DNA of 64,000 nt from Photorhabdus luminescens subsp. luminescens (GTDB lineage Bacteria > Pseudomonadota > Gammaproteobacteria > Enterobacterales > Enterobacteriaceae), in NCBI RefSeq assembly GCF_001083805.1, contig NZ_JXSK01000009.1, positions 203,192 through 267,191 on the forward strand. The letters are read 5' to 3'. Below, in pieces: positions 52,995-64,000 of this stretch. Within the stretch, counting starts at the first letter, position 1; the number at the start of each line of letters is the position of its first letter. Below the pieces are notes generated by a model that had not been told where the DNA came from, made no database searches, and was given only the letters and a program-made list of their open reading frames with translations. A program made the translations under genes and the position numbers.

Positions 52995-53966
52995 ATGAAT
53001 TCTAATATATCACCGACATTTAAACATTGGTTTACTAAAGAGTGGTTACTGAAACAAAAGTCACTAATTGCATTGTTAGTGCTGATAGCAGTAGTTTCTT
53101 CTCTTAGCCAAAATTTTTTCACTTTAAATAATTTGTTTAATATTCTGCAACAAACATCAGTCAATGCCATTATGGCCGTTGGAATGACATTAGTTATCCT
53201 GACATCGGGTATTGACCTTTCTGTTGGTTCATTGCTTGCGTTAACAGGCGCAGTAGCGGCTTCATTGGTTAATACGGAAGTTAATGCTCTGGTGGCTATC
53301 GTGAGTGCTTTGGCTTTAGGTGCTGCAATTGGTGCTTGTACAGGAATAATAATTGCTAAAGGTAAAGTACAGGCCTTTATTGCCACTCTGGTCATGATGT
53401 TGTTACTTCGTGGAATAACCCGTGTCTACACTGATGGTAGCCCAATAAATACAGGATTCAGTGATAATGCGGATCTGTTTGGCTGGTTTGGTATTGGTCG
53501 TCCACTGGGAATTCCTACTCCAGTATGGCTGATGCTGATAGTTTTTGTTATCGCATGGTATATCCTGCATCACACCCGTTTAGGTCGTTATATTTATGCC
53601 CTAGGGGGGAATGAATCGGCTACCCGTTTGTCTGGTATCAATATCGATAAAATTAAAATTATCGTTTACTCCTTATGCGGCTTACTAACGGCATTGGCAA
53701 GTATTATTGAAGTCGCTCGTCTTTCTTCCGCTCAACCTATGGCGGGAGGCGGTTATGAATTAGATGCTATTGCTGCCGTAGTATTGGGAGGAACTCGACT
53801 GGCTGGTGGTAAGGGATTAATTATTGGTACTCTGATTGGTGCGCTAATCCTCGGTTTTTTAAACAATGGCTTAAACTTATTAGGTATTTCTTCTAACTAT
53901 CAGATGATTATTAAAGCAATTGTAATATTGTTGGCAGTTCTGGTTGATAACAAAAGTGGTAAATAA
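52995..53966 (+). CDS. rbsC: Ribose ABC transporter permease
   Basis: Membrane channel of the ribose importer, 323 residues (E. coli 321), with eight or more hydrophobic segments. The conserved phrases are TSGIDLSVGSLLALTGAVAA and YALGGNESATRLSGIN. It starts 89 bases after rbsA because of the ERIC element, so it relies on its own ribosome binding site (CAGGAG). Confidence 0.96.
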   Translation: MNSNISPTFKHWFTKEWLLKQKSLIALLVLIAVVSSLSQNFFTLNNLFNILQQTSVNAIMAVGMTLVILTSGIDLSVGSLLALTGAVAASLVNTEVNALVAIVSALALGAAIGACTGIIIAKGKVQAFIATLVMMLLLRGITRVYTDGSPINTGFSDNADLFGWFGIGRPLGIPTPVWLMLIVFVIAWYILHHTRLGRYIYALGGNESATRLSGINIDKIKIIVYSLCGLLTALASIIEVARLSSAQPMAGGGYELDAIAAVVLGGTRLAGGKGLIIGTLIGALILGFLNNGLNLLGISSNYQMIIKAIVILLAVLVDNKSGK

Positions 53967-53990
53967 CCTCACCCTACAGGAAATAACACG

Positions 53991-54881
53991 ATGAAAATGA
54001 AGAAATTAGTCACAATTTTATCTGCTGTTGCGCTAAGTATGACTGTAAGTGTAAATGCATTGGCGAAAGACACTATCGCGTTAGTCATTTCTACACTGAA
54101 TAATCCATTCTTTGTCACAATGAAAGATAGCGCTCAAAAAGAGGCGGATAAGTTGGGCTATAACCTAATTGTGTTGGATTCTCAGGATAATCCAGCGAAA
54201 GAATTAGCTAATGTTCAAGATTTGACGGTACGTGGTACTAAACTCATGTTAATTAACCCGACTGACTCCGATGCTGTTGGTAATGCCATTATTATGGCTA
54301 ACAATGCCAAAATTCCGGTCATTACTCTAGATCGGATAGCGAATAAAGGTACTGTTGTTAGTCATATTGCTTCTGATAACCGCTTGGGGGGTAAAATAGC
54401 GGGTGATTTTATTGCCGAAAAATTGGGGAATGGAGCCAAAATTATTCAGCTAGAAGGTATTGCTGGTACTTCTGCCGCCCGTGAACGTGGTGAAGGGTTT
54501 AATAAGGTAGTGCAGGAACATAAATTCAGTGTGTTGGCTAGTCAGCCTGCTGATTTCGATCGTACCAAGGGACTGAACGTTATGCAGAACTTACTGACGG
54601 CTCATCCGGCTGTACAAGCTGTATTTGCTCAGAATGATGAGATGGCATTAGGTGCTTTGCGCGCTTTACAGACAGCAGGTAAAAGCGATGTATTAGTTGT
54701 TGGTTTTGATGGTACTGGAGATGGTATCAAAGCTGTTCAAAGTGGAAAATTAGGAGCGACAATCGCTCAGCGTCCTGATCAAATTGGTATCGTGGGTGTT
54801 CAGACTGCAAATAAAGTGCTGAAAGGCGAAAAAGTTGAAGCCGTCATCCCTGTGGAATTGGAGTTAGTTATTAAAAAATAA
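53991..54881 (+). CDS. rbsB: Periplasmic ribose-binding protein
   Basis: Substrate-binding component for RbsAC and for ribose chemotaxis. A Sec signal peptide ([20 protein letters not shown], cleaved about ALA-KD) precedes the binding protein [20 protein letters not shown]. The 296 residues match E. coli. The ATG at 53997 is an alternative start. Confidence 0.96.
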   Translation: MKMKKLVTILSAVALSMTVSVNALAKDTIALVISTLNNPFFVTMKDSAQKEADKLGYNLIVLDSQDNPAKELANVQDLTVRGTKLMLINPTDSDAVGNAIIMANNAKIPVITLDRIANKGTVVSHIASDNRLGGKIAGDFIAEKLGNGAKIIQLEGIAGTSAARERGEGFNKVVQEHKFSVLASQPADFDRTKGLNVMQNLLTAHPAVQAVFAQNDEMALGALRALQTAGKSDVLVVGFDGTGDGIKAVQSGKLGATIAQRPDQIGIVGVQTANKVLKGEKVEAVIPVELELVIKK

Positions 54882-54889
54882 ATCGGTAT

Positions 54890-54925
54890 TTATGCCGTTA
54901 TTCATTGAGGGTGGTGACGGCATAA
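54890..54925 (+). other. Intergenic stem-loop between rbsB and rbsK
   Basis: TTATGCCGT (54890-54898) pairs with ACGGCATAA (54917-54925). It has no T run, so it is more likely an mRNA-stabilising element that keeps binding-protein levels high than a full terminator. Confidence 0.55.
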
Positions 54926-54944
54926 TTGAAAAGGAATAAATGTA

Positions 54945-55874
54945 ATGAGTACAGCAAAACTTGCGGTGCTTGGCAGCATTAATGCTGACCATATTTTGAA
55001 TCTTAGGTCGTTCCCTCGCCCGGGTGAAACGGTGATCGGGGAACAATATCAGGTTGCTTTTGGTGGGAAAGGCGCTAATCAAGCGGTAGCAGCAGGCCGC
55101 AGCGGTGCTGATATTACATTTATTGCTTGTGTTGGTGAGGACGATATTGGTTTTCGTATCTGCCAGCAATTAGCAAAGGATAATATTAAAACTTCTGGCA
55201 TCGAAGTGATTAAAGGGGAAACAACCGGTGTAGCGTTGATTTTTGTTAATCAGCAAGGTGAAAATGTTATTGGTATCAATGCAGGCGCTAATGCAGCGCT
55301 GACACCGGAATATTTCTATCGCTACCAAAATATTGTTGAGGAAGCAGATGCATTATTAATGCAACTTGAATCTCCGTTGGAAACAGTACAACTTGCTGCA
55401 ACAATAGCTAAACAAAATAATACGAAAGTAATACTCAATCCGGCGCCGGCCCGAAAATTATCTGATCAATTGCTCTCGCTGGTGGATATCATTACGCCGA
55501 ATGAAACTGAAGCGGAATATCTCACTGGAATTAAAGTAGAAAATGATTCAGATGCGGAAAATGCGGCTCAAGTATTGCATGATAAAGGTATTGAAACGGT
55601 AATTATCACATTGGGTCGCCGTGGCGTGTGGTTGAGTGAAAGAGGTCAGAAAGGAAAAATTGTTCCGGGATTTAAAGTTAACGTTGTAGATACTGTTGCG
55701 GCAGGAGATACTTTCAACGGTGCGCTGGTGACAGCATTGTTGGAAAGAAAATCCATGTTATCTGCCATACGATTTGCTCATTCTGCTGCTGCGATAGCGG
55801 TAACCCGTCAGGGAGCTCAGCCTTCCGTCCCGTGGCGAAATGAAATTGATGCATTTTTAACTGAACAGGACTAA
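54945..55874 (+). CDS. rbsK: Ribokinase
   Basis: PfkB-family kinase phosphorylating ribose at O5. It is 309 residues long. N-terminal [33 protein letters not shown], and the anion-hole and catalytic Asp motif [14 protein letters not shown] near residue 245 are intact. Confidence 0.97.
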   Translation: MSTAKLAVLGSINADHILNLRSFPRPGETVIGEQYQVAFGGKGANQAVAAGRSGADITFIACVGEDDIGFRICQQLAKDNIKTSGIEVIKGETTGVALIFVNQQGENVIGINAGANAALTPEYFYRYQNIVEEADALLMQLESPLETVQLAATIAKQNNTKVILNPAPARKLSDQLLSLVDIITPNETEAEYLTGIKVENDSDAENAAQVLHDKGIETVIITLGRRGVWLSERGQKGKIVPGFKVNVVDTVAAGDTFNGALVTALLERKSMLSAIRFAHSAAAIAVTRQGAQPSVPWRNEIDAFLTEQD

Positions 55875-55876
55875 CT

Positions 55877-56878
55877 GTGGCTACAATGAAAGATGTTGCT
55901 CGTTTTGCAGGCGTTTCTACATCAACTGTATCTCATGTTATTAATAATAATCGTTATGTCAGCGATGGTGTAAAAAAGAAAGTTAATGATGCGATTGAAC
56001 AATTGAATTATGCTCCATCAGCGCTTGCACGAAGTCTTAAGATCAAGCAAACCAAAACCATTGGTATGCTGGTAACAACCAGTAATAATCCTTTTTATGC
56101 TGAAATTGTAAGAGGGGTTGAACGAAGCTGTTATGAGCGTGGTTACAGCCTTATCTTGTGTAATACAGAAGGTGATGCCAAACGAATGGATTACAGCATG
56201 GAAACTTTGCTGCAAAAGCGAGTAGATGGGGTGCTGATTATGTGTACTGAAAATCAACATAGTTCCTGTGATGTTTTACGCCGTTACCCTCCTTTACCGA
56301 TGGTTATGATGGATTGGTCTCCATTTGAGATTGTCAGCGATATTATTCAGGATAATTCCTTGTTAGGAGGTGAGATAGCTACTAATCACCTTATTAGCTG
56401 TGGTTTTAAGAAAATAGCTTGTATTGCAGGTCCACAAGATAAAACGCCTGCTAATTATCGATTACAAGGATATAGAAAGGCAATGGCAAATGCTGGCCTT
56501 ATTATTCCTGATGGATATGAAATTTACAGTGATTTTGAATTTGCCGGTGGTTTTAAATCAATGCAGAAATTACTGCAACATCAAGAACCGCCAGAAGCTG
56601 TTTTTGCCGGAAATGATGCAATGGCCGTTGGCGCTTATCAGGCGCTGTACCAAGCAGGGCTTTCTGTGCCGGATGATATTTCCATCATTGGTTATGATGA
56701 TATCGATCTTGCCCCTTATATGATCCCACCATTGACAACCATTCATCAGCCAAAAGATGAATTAGGGAAGCTCGCTGTTGATACTTTACTTTATCGGATG
56801 AATAACCCAAAGAGTGATCCTAAATTGTTAGTATTAACTCCAACACTGATTGAACGTAGCTCAGTTTCTCATCTTTAA
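55877..56878 (+). CDS. rbsR: Ribose operon repressor RbsR
   Basis: LacI-family repressor, 333 residues from GTG 55877. The N-terminal helix-turn-helix [20 protein letters not shown] is followed by a hinge ([11 protein letters not shown]) and a periplasmic-binding-like domain. Its likely operators are the two CGAAACGTTTCG palindromes upstream of rbsD. It overlaps the convergent hsrA stop by four bases. Confidence 0.95.
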   Translation: MATMKDVARFAGVSTSTVSHVINNNRYVSDGVKKKVNDAIEQLNYAPSALARSLKIKQTKTIGMLVTTSNNPFYAEIVRGVERSCYERGYSLILCNTEGDAKRMDYSMETLLQKRVDGVLIMCTENQHSSCDVLRRYPPLPMVMMDWSPFEIVSDIIQDNSLLGGEIATNHLISCGFKKIACIAGPQDKTPANYRLQGYRKAMANAGLIIPDGYEIYSDFEFAGGFKSMQKLLQHQEPPEAVFAGNDAMAVGAYQALYQAGLSVPDDISIIGYDDIDLAPYMIPPLTTIHQPKDELGKLAVDTLLYRMNNPKSDPKLLVLTPTLIERSSVSHL

Positions 56879-58266
56879 GTGCCCTTTTTCTTGAGCATAT
56901 TATCTCCATCTTCCTTATGTAATAACAGGAAGGTGGAAGAAGCGAGTAAAGTGATTATTCCTACGGTAATAAAAGTGCTGTGGAAATGATCAACAACCGT
57001 TCCATAAGGCATAGACTCATAGAAACGGAGAATAGCTGCACTTACAGCAACACCGAAGCTAATAGATAACTGCTGAGTTACAGCTAATAAACTATTTCCT
57101 GAACTGGCATTATTATCGGTTAGATCAGCTAAAGTAATGGTATTCATTGAAGTAAATTGAATGGATACAGCCATACCCAGTAAAAATAGTGGAATAGTTA
57201 AAAGTACAGTAGGCATTTCTGGTGATTGTAGTGAAAATTGAGAAATCATTAATCCAATAATGATTGTGATGCTAACCAGCGTCTTACGATATCCAAAGCG
57301 AGCTAATACATTGGTAACGAAAGATTTGGCTAAAACAGAACCGATAGCTGTTGGCGCCATCATCATTCCGGCAATGACCGCTGAATAACCAAACCCAACT
57401 TGTAGCATCAAAGGCATTAGAAAAGGCATGCAACCAGTTCCCAGGCGTGTAACAATATTACCGATAATACCAATGGAAAATGTGCGAATACGGAATAAAT
57501 TCAGACTAATAAGGGGCTGGGTTTGTTTTCTAGCATGCATTAGATAACCAAATAATATCATAAAACCACCAACCATAATTGTCAGAGGTATATAGCCTGG
57601 TAACGAACTCTCTCCTAGTAAATCCAAACTGATAGAAACCATTATTAAACTCAGGCCAAAAAGTATGAAACCGAAAAAGTCGAATGAACGTTTTGGCATC
57701 GTAAAATTAGGCATATGCTTTTTAGCATAAATAATCCCCAATAAACCGATTGGAATATTGATAATAAATATCCAGTGCCAAGTAGCATAAGTGACTAATA
57801 ACCCACCGAGCATAGGACCAAGAATTGGCCCTACTAGCCCTGGCATGGTGACAAAATTCATAACAGGTAGAAGTTCGCTGCGTGGGTACGCACGTAATAA
57901 AGCAAGGCGGGCAACTGGCATCATCATTGCGCCGCCAATTCCTTGAATTACACGAGAAACAACTAGAAAAGCCAAATTGCCTGACAAAGCACAGGCAAGG
58001 GAGCCTAAAGAGAACAAGGACACAGCAAACATAAATATTCGGCGGGTGCCGAAACGATCGGCTAACCAGCCGCTGACTGGAATTAGCAAAGCAACAGTCA
58101 GAGTATAGCTGACAACAGCAGATTGCATCGCGAGGGGTGAATGTTTGAGGCTTTCAGCAATAGCGGGTAATGCTGTGTTGAGAATTGTTGCATCTAAGGC
58201 TTGCATAAAGAAAGCTATTGCAGCAATCCAGGGTAGCCCCGCCATATTACGAGCGGTTTTTACCAT
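56875..58266 (-). CDS. hsrA: DHA2-family major facilitator transporter (HsrA/YieO-like)
   Basis: Drug/proton antiporter family with about 14 membrane helices, 463 residues. Motif A ([16 protein letters not shown]) lies near 65 and the [20 protein letters not shown] motif near 110. It closely resembles E. coli YieO/HsrA ([20 protein letters not shown]) and has the same rbsR-hsrA-yieP neighbourhood. The substrate is unknown. Confidence 0.92.
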   Translation of the reverse strand: MVKTARNMAGLPWIAAIAFFMQALDATILNTALPAIAESLKHSPLAMQSAVVSYTLTVALLIPVSGWLADRFGTRRIFMFAVSLFSLGSLACALSGNLAFLVVSRVIQGIGGAMMMPVARLALLRAYPRSELLPVMNFVTMPGLVGPILGPMLGGLLVTYATWHWIFIINIPIGLLGIIYAKKHMPNFTMPKRSFDFFGFILFGLSLIMVSISLDLLGESSLPGYIPLTIMVGGFMILFGYLMHARKQTQPLISLNLFRIRTFSIGIIGNIVTRLGTGCMPFLMPLMLQVGFGYSAVIAGMMMAPTAIGSVLAKSFVTNVLARFGYRKTLVSITIIIGLMISQFSLQSPEMPTVLLTIPLFLLGMAVSIQFTSMNTITLADLTDNNASSGNSLLAVTQQLSISFGVAVSAAILRFYESMPYGTVVDHFHSTFITVGIITLLASSTFLLLHKEDGDNMLKKKGT

Positions 58267-58335
58267 TAATAGTCCTGCTTATTTTATTTAGCCAATGTTT
58301 GATTAGATATTAATCTAAAACACTACTATATAAGA

Positions 58336-59025
58336 TTATTCGCGCTCTGTTAATAACTTTTGACAAGCGAGAAGTGCGTTGTGACTGTCACCTTGGATGA
58401 TTGAATTAACAATGGTTTTATGAGGTTCCAGTTTTACGACTTTATCGGAAATAATAGCTTCGAAGTAGTTTTGGTAAACCAGATGAAATAAGTTAGCAAA
58501 AGAGCATAAGAATGGATTTCCACAAGATTTGTAAATGGTATAGTGAAACTGGTAATCAATCTCTATCCATTTTTCCCGGTTAAAATTTTCTTTTAGTCGA
58601 TACATTTCATCTATTATCTGTAAGAGCTGCTTCTTTTGTTTTTGTGTGGCATTTTGTGCAGCAAGAAAACAAGCTTGGGGTTCTATTGCTAATCTTACTA
58701 TATGGAAATGTTCGACCACTTGACTAAGGTTGTCACGATTCATCCACCATTTTAATAAATCCTGATCAAGGAAATTCCAGTGAATTGTTGGCATGATTCG
58801 GGTGCCAATACGTGGACGAGGTAATAGCATACCTTTGGCTGCAAGTATTTTTATTGCTTCACGAACAGAAGTTCTGCTGACGTCAAATTGTTCAGCGAGT
58901 TCTATTTCACCAGGAAGGATAGTTTCAGCTTTGTATTCACCAGACAAAATCTGTTGTCCGATTTTTTCAGCTAAAAGATAAGAAAGGTTTTTCTGGGAAG
59001 CTTTTCTTTGTTCTTTAAATTGCAT
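58336..59025 (-). CDS. yieP: GntR/FadR-family transcriptional regulator (YieP-like)
   Basis: 229 residues. The N-terminal winged helix-turn-helix has EIELAEQFDVSRTSVREAIK and LAAKGMLLPRPRIGTRI. The C-terminal FCD-type helical ligand domain has FHIVRLAIEPQACFLAA and WIEIDYQFHYTIYKSCGNPF. It lies 69 bases upstream of hsrA on the same strand, as in E. coli. The effector is unknown. Confidence 0.9.
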   Translation of the reverse strand: MQFKEQRKASQKNLSYLLAEKIGQQILSGEYKAETILPGEIELAEQFDVSRTSVREAIKILAAKGMLLPRPRIGTRIMPTIHWNFLDQDLLKWWMNRDNLSQVVEHFHIVRLAIEPQACFLAAQNATQKQKKQLLQIIDEMYRLKENFNREKWIEIDYQFHYTIYKSCGNPFLCSFANLFHLVYQNYFEAIISDKVVKLEPHKTIVNSIIQGDSHNALLACQKLLTERE

Positions 59026-59179
59026 AGTAGATTTGAACCCTTTCCCACATTTGTCTACTTAATAGTACCTTAGTTTGGGAATAATTATGGTCGACGCCAT
59101 CAATTTTGTATAAAAGAAATGCAAAAGTGTGGGTTTTGTTGAAAAAATCTGCGAACGGCCATTTTTTTTCAATAAAGAC

Positions 59180-59214
59180 TTGCCAGCGTCAAAGAACTCC
59201 CTATAATGCGCCAC
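59180..59214 (+). promoter_or_regulatory. rRNA promoter P1
   Basis: -35 TTGCCA (59180-59185), a 16-base spacer and -10 TATAAT (59202-59207), followed by a GC-rich discriminator (GCGCC) and CACCACTGACC as in E. coli rrn P1. The A/T-rich stretch upstream fits an UP element. Confidence 0.9.
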
Positions 59215-59275
59215 CACTGACCGACACAACGCTGATAAACATTGTGAGGTCAGGCAGAGAAAAGTCAATAAGCGC

Positions 59276-59310
59276 TTGACTCTGCGGGCGAACAGCGTAA
59301 TATACGCAGC
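59276..59310 (+). promoter_or_regulatory. rRNA promoter P2
   Basis: -35 TTGACT (59276-59281), a 16-base spacer and -10 TAATAT (59298-59303), about 96 bases after P1, matching the rrn P2 layout. Confidence 0.82.
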
Positions 59311-59345
59311 CCGGCTGAACGAGAATGTCAATTTTTGATTCGGCC

Positions 59346-59357
59346 TGCTCTTTAACA
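59346..59357 (+). promoter_or_regulatory. rRNA antitermination boxA
   Basis: TGCTCTTTAACA is the conserved boxA of rrn leaders, bound by NusB-S10. A second boxA-like element, GCTCTTTAACA, recurs at 61269-61279 in the spacer before 23S. Confidence 0.88.
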
Positions 59358-59487
59358 ATTAATCAGACAATCTGTGTGGGCACTCACAAGACCGTATCAC
59401 AAAAAAATACGTTTTAAAGTCTTGAAGAGTGAACAACAGTTAATTCATTACGAACTAACAGTACAATTCTTTGAGCATCAAGCTTTT

Positions 59488-61031
<1,544 letters not shown>

Positions 61032-61113
61032 CCTGAGATAGGTTGAGTGCAGTGCTCACACAGATTGTCTGATGAAAGTAAAGTGCAAGCGCGTCTGCGA
61101 AGCTGACCATCGG

Positions 61114-61189
61114 GTCCCCTTCGTCTAGAGGCCTAGGACACCGCCCTTTCACGGCGGTAACAGGGGTTCGAATCCCCTAGGGGACGCCA
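61114..61189 (+). tRNA. tRNA-Glu (TTC anticodon)
   Basis: 76 bases in the 16S-23S spacer. Acceptor stem GTCCCCT pairs with AGGGGAC, the anticodon TTC lies at 61148-61150 in the CTTTCAC loop, the T-loop is GGTTCGAATCC, and the CCA end is encoded. A single tRNA-Glu spacer is one of the two usual enterobacterial types. Confidence 0.97.
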
Positions 61190-62359
61190 GCTTGCGAAGA
61201 TGACGGGTGAAAGGCGTTGTCGTTAAGGTATCTTTAAGCGGATTTTCGGAATCGGTTTAGCGATATAAGCTCTTTAACAATCTGGAACAAGCTGAAAAAT
61301 TGAAACAGTCAATGATACCGGTTGCGGTGTGATTGACGAGTCTCTCAAGCTGAACAATCCGAGACAGTTTCGGGTTGTGAGGTTAAGCAATTAAGCGTAC
61401 ACGGTGGATGCCTAGGCAGTCAGAGGCGATGAAGGACGCGCTAATCTGCGAAAAGCGTCGGTAAGCTGATATGAAGCGTTATAAGCCGGCGATGTCCGAA
61501 TGGGGAAACCCAGTGCAATGCGTTGCACTATCATTAACTGAATCCATAGGTTAATGAGGCGAACCGGGGGAACTGAAACATCTCAGTACCCCGAGGAAAA
61601 GAAATCAACCGAGATTCCCCCAGTAGCGGCGAGCGAACGGGGAGGAGCCCAGAACCTGCATCAGCCACAGCATCAGAGGAACGGTCTGGAAAGGCCGGCG
61701 AGAGAGGGTGACAGCCCCGTACTCGAAGATGGCGTGGTTGTGAGTTCGATGAGTAAGGCGGGACACGAGAAATCCTGTCTGAAGAAGGGGGGACCATCCT
61801 CCAAGGCTAAATACTCCTGACTGACCGATAGTGAACCAGTACCGTGAGGGAAAGGCGAAAAGAACCCCGGCGAGGGGAGTGAAAGAGAACCTGAAACCGT
61901 GTACGTACAAGCAGTGGGAGCCTTGATGAATCAGGGTGACTGCGTACCTTTTGTATAATGGGTCAGCGACTTATATTCTGTAGCAAGGTTAACCGAATAG
62001 GGGAGCCGCAGGGAAACCGAGTCTTAACTGGGCGAAATGAGTTGCAGGGTATAGACCCGAAACCCGGTGAGCTAGCCATGGGCAGGTTGAAGGTTGGGTA
62101 ACACTAACTGGAGGACCGAACCGACTAATGTTGAAAAATTAGCGGATGACTTGTGGCTGGGGGTGAAAGGCCAATCAAACCGGGAGATAGCTGGTTCTCC
62201 CCGAAAGCTATTTAGGTAGCGCCTCGTGAGTTCATCTTCGGGGGTAGAGCACTGTTTCGGCTAGGGGGCCATCCCGGCTTACCAACCCGATGCAAACTGC
62301 GAATACCGAAGAATGTCATCACGGGAGACACACGGCGGGTGCTAACGTCCGTCGTGAAG

Positions 62360-62392
<33 letters not shown>

Positions 62393-62549
62393 GAAGTCAT
62401 GGTTAAGTGGGAAACGATGTGGGAAGGCCCAGACAGCCAGGATGTTGGCTTAGAAGCAGCCATCATTGAAAGAAAGCGTAATAGCTCACTGGTCGAGTCG
62501 GCCTGCGCGGAAGATGTAACGGGGCTAAACCATGCGCCGAAGCTGCGGC

Positions 62550-62972
62550 ATTCAGAGGACAGATTTCAGAAGACAGAGGACGGAATGATGTCATATGGAT
62601 TCGAGCAATTGGACGTGTTTAAGAAAGCTTATCGAATTTCGTTAGAAATTCATCAGGTGAGTTTGACATTTCCTCAGTACGAACAATATGGATTAGCGGA
62701 CCAGGTCGGGCGGGCAAGTAAGGGCATTTGCGCCAACCTTGCCGAGGGCTTTGGTAAGCAGCATTATTCCAAACCCGAGTTCAGGCGTTTCATTAGTATA
62801 GCCTTAGGCAGTGCCGATGAGATGCGTGTATGGTTAAGATATTGTCTGGATTTGGGCTATATCAATCGGGTTCAGTGGCAGGAATGGCGCGATGGCTATG
62901 AAGAGATAGCGAAAATGCTGACTGGACTGGGGCGGCGTCTGTAAGCTGTATTCTGACGTCTGTTCTCTGAAT
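62550..62972 (+). other. 23S rRNA intervening sequence (IVS) in helix 45
   Basis: Flanking rRNA reads GAAGCTGCGGC before and GGGTAGGGGAGCG after; in E. coli only a short H45 loop separates these. The insert ends are complementary: ATTCAGAGGACAGA (62550-62563) with TCTGTTCTCTGAAT (62959-62972). Such stems are cut by RNase III, which removes the insert and leaves 23S rRNA in two pieces. Confidence 0.93.
62585..62944 (+). CDS. 23S rRNA intervening-sequence (S23-family) four-helix protein
   Basis: A 119-residue frame inside the IVS: MMSYGFEQLDVFKKAYRISL, then LADQVGRASKGICANLAEGFG, then FRRFISIALGSADEMRVWLR and GYEEIAKMLTGL. This is the conserved four-helix-bundle family encoded by bacterial 23S IVSs. 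ATG 62585 or 62588 is the start; the frame upstream to 62399 is rRNA. The function is unknown. Confidence 0.9.
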   Translation: MMSYGFEQLDVFKKAYRISLEIHQVSLTFPQYEQYGLADQVGRASKGICANLAEGFGKQHYSKPEFRRFISIALGSADEMRVWLRYCLDLGYINRVQWQEWRDGYEEIAKMLTGLGRRL

Positions 62973-63689
62973 GGGTAGGGGAGCGTTCTGTAAGCCGTTG
63001 AAGGCGGCGCGTGAGGCCTGCTGGAGGTATCAGAAGTGCGAATGCTGACATAAGTAACGATAAAGCGGGTGAAAAACCCGCTCGCCGGAAGACCAAGGGT
63101 TCCTGTCCAACGTTAATCGGGGCAGGGTGAGTCGACCCCTAAGGCGAGGCCGAACGGCGTAGCTGATGGGAAACAGGTTAATATTCCTGTACTGAATGTG
63201 ACTGCGAAGGGGGGACGGAGAAGGCTAGGCCATCCGGGCGACGGTCGTCCCGGTTTAAGCGTGTAGGTGGGAGGAGCAGGCAAATCCGCTCTTCTTTTAA
63301 CACTGAGGCGTGATGACGAGCCGCTACGGCGGTGAAGTGGTTGATGCCCGGCTTCCAGGAAAAGCCTCTAAGCATCAGGTGACATTGAATCGTACCCCAA
63401 ACCGACACAGGTGGTCAGGTAGAGAATACTCAGGCGCTTGAGAGAACTCGGGTGAAGGAACTAGGCAAAATGGTGCCCGTAACTTCGGGAGAAGGCACGC
63501 TGGCGTTAGGTGAAGGGGTTTGCCCCCGGAGCCGAAGCCAGTCGCAGAGACCAGCTGGCTGCAACTGTTTATTAAAAACACAGCACTGTGCCAACACGTA
63601 AGTGGACGTATACGGTGTGACGCCTGCCCGGTGCTGGAAGGTTAATTGATGGGTTAGCCGTTAAGGCGACGCTCTTGATCGAAGCCCCA

Positions 63690-63775
<86 letters not shown>

Positions 63776-64000
63776 GGCCAGGCTGTCTCCACCCGAGACT
63801 CAGTGAAATTGAACTCGCTGTGAAGATGCAGTGTACCCGCGGCAAGACGGAAAGACCCCGTGAACCTTTACTATAGCTTGACACTGAACATGGAGCCTTG
63901 ATGTGTAGGATAGGTGGGAGGCTTGGAAGTGCGGACGCCAGTCTGCATGGAGCCATCCTTGAAATACCACCCTTGAATGCTCGATGTTCTCACTTAGGCC

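Noticed and set aside
59059..59358. 99-codon open frame before 16S
   Set aside because: It covers the rrn P1/P2 promoters and boxA on the opposite strand, so it is a chance frame.
62399..62584. Upstream extension of the IVS protein
   Set aside because: This part is conserved 23S rRNA plus the IVS stem; the protein family starts at the Met near 62585.

Overview
The window is chromosomal DNA of a gammaproteobacterium. Protein content, gene order and two copies of the 127-bp ERIC element point to Morganellaceae, most likely Photorhabdus; the genus is my inference. It is the origin-proximal part of the chromosome: dnaA-dnaN-recF-gyrB lies at the left, and a complete oriC lies about 45 kb away between mnmG and mioC, as in E. 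coli.

Layout. (1) 1-6.4 kb: dnaA, dnaN, recF, gyrB. (2) 6.4-9.4 kb: an ERIC element abutting an orphan hcp (type VI secretion), facing a convergent toxin/immunity cassette: a DUF4225-like predicted membrane-acting protein, three tandem small membrane proteins (putative immunity paralogues) and a broken fourth copy. (3) 9.4-10.5 kb: asd. (4) 10.7-30.8 kb: a P2/186-type tail-only prophage or R-type tailocin locus. It has late-activator ogr, tail genes D, U, T, E/E', FII, FI, a fibre/chaperone region, I, J, W, V, X, a LexA-boxed small gene, a 186-type CI repressor and a Gin-type DNA invertase. Capsid, terminase, integrase, lysis and R/S tail-completion genes are not seen. (5) 31-35 kb: rpmJ2-rpmE2 behind a Zur box, then glmS and glmU. 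(6) 35-42 kb: the whole atpIBEFHAGDC operon. (7) 42.6-50.7 kb: rsmG, mnmG, oriC, mioC, asnC, asnA, viaA, ravA. (8) 50.8-56.9 kb: rbsDACBK-rbsR with two RbsR operators, and an ERIC copy that forms the 3' end of rbsA. (9) 56.9-59 kb: hsrA-like transporter and yieP-like regulator. (10) 59.2-64 kb: an rRNA operon (P1, P2, boxA, 16S, tRNA-Glu, 23S to the window edge) whose 23S gene carries a protein-coding intervening sequence.

The most interesting system is the tail locus. Its fibre gene H can be switched among several 3' ends. Four 26-bp gix-like crossover sites (17572, 21006, 27441, 30668) lie at the start of four fibre 3' modules, in alternating orientations that form two adjacent invertible segments. 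One intact invertase gene lies beside the third site, and truncated copies of its 5' end lie beside the second and fourth. Recombination between the segments could also connect H to the distant cassettes by inverting the stretch that carries V-W-J-I, X, cI and the invertase itself. Control can be read from the DNA: three Ogr-type sites (TGT-N12-ACA) sit at the expected distance upstream of X, V and FI, and a perfect LexA core sits upstream of the small gene divergent from cI. Spike gene V carries an apparent one-base deletion, so it is uncertain whether the particle is still made.
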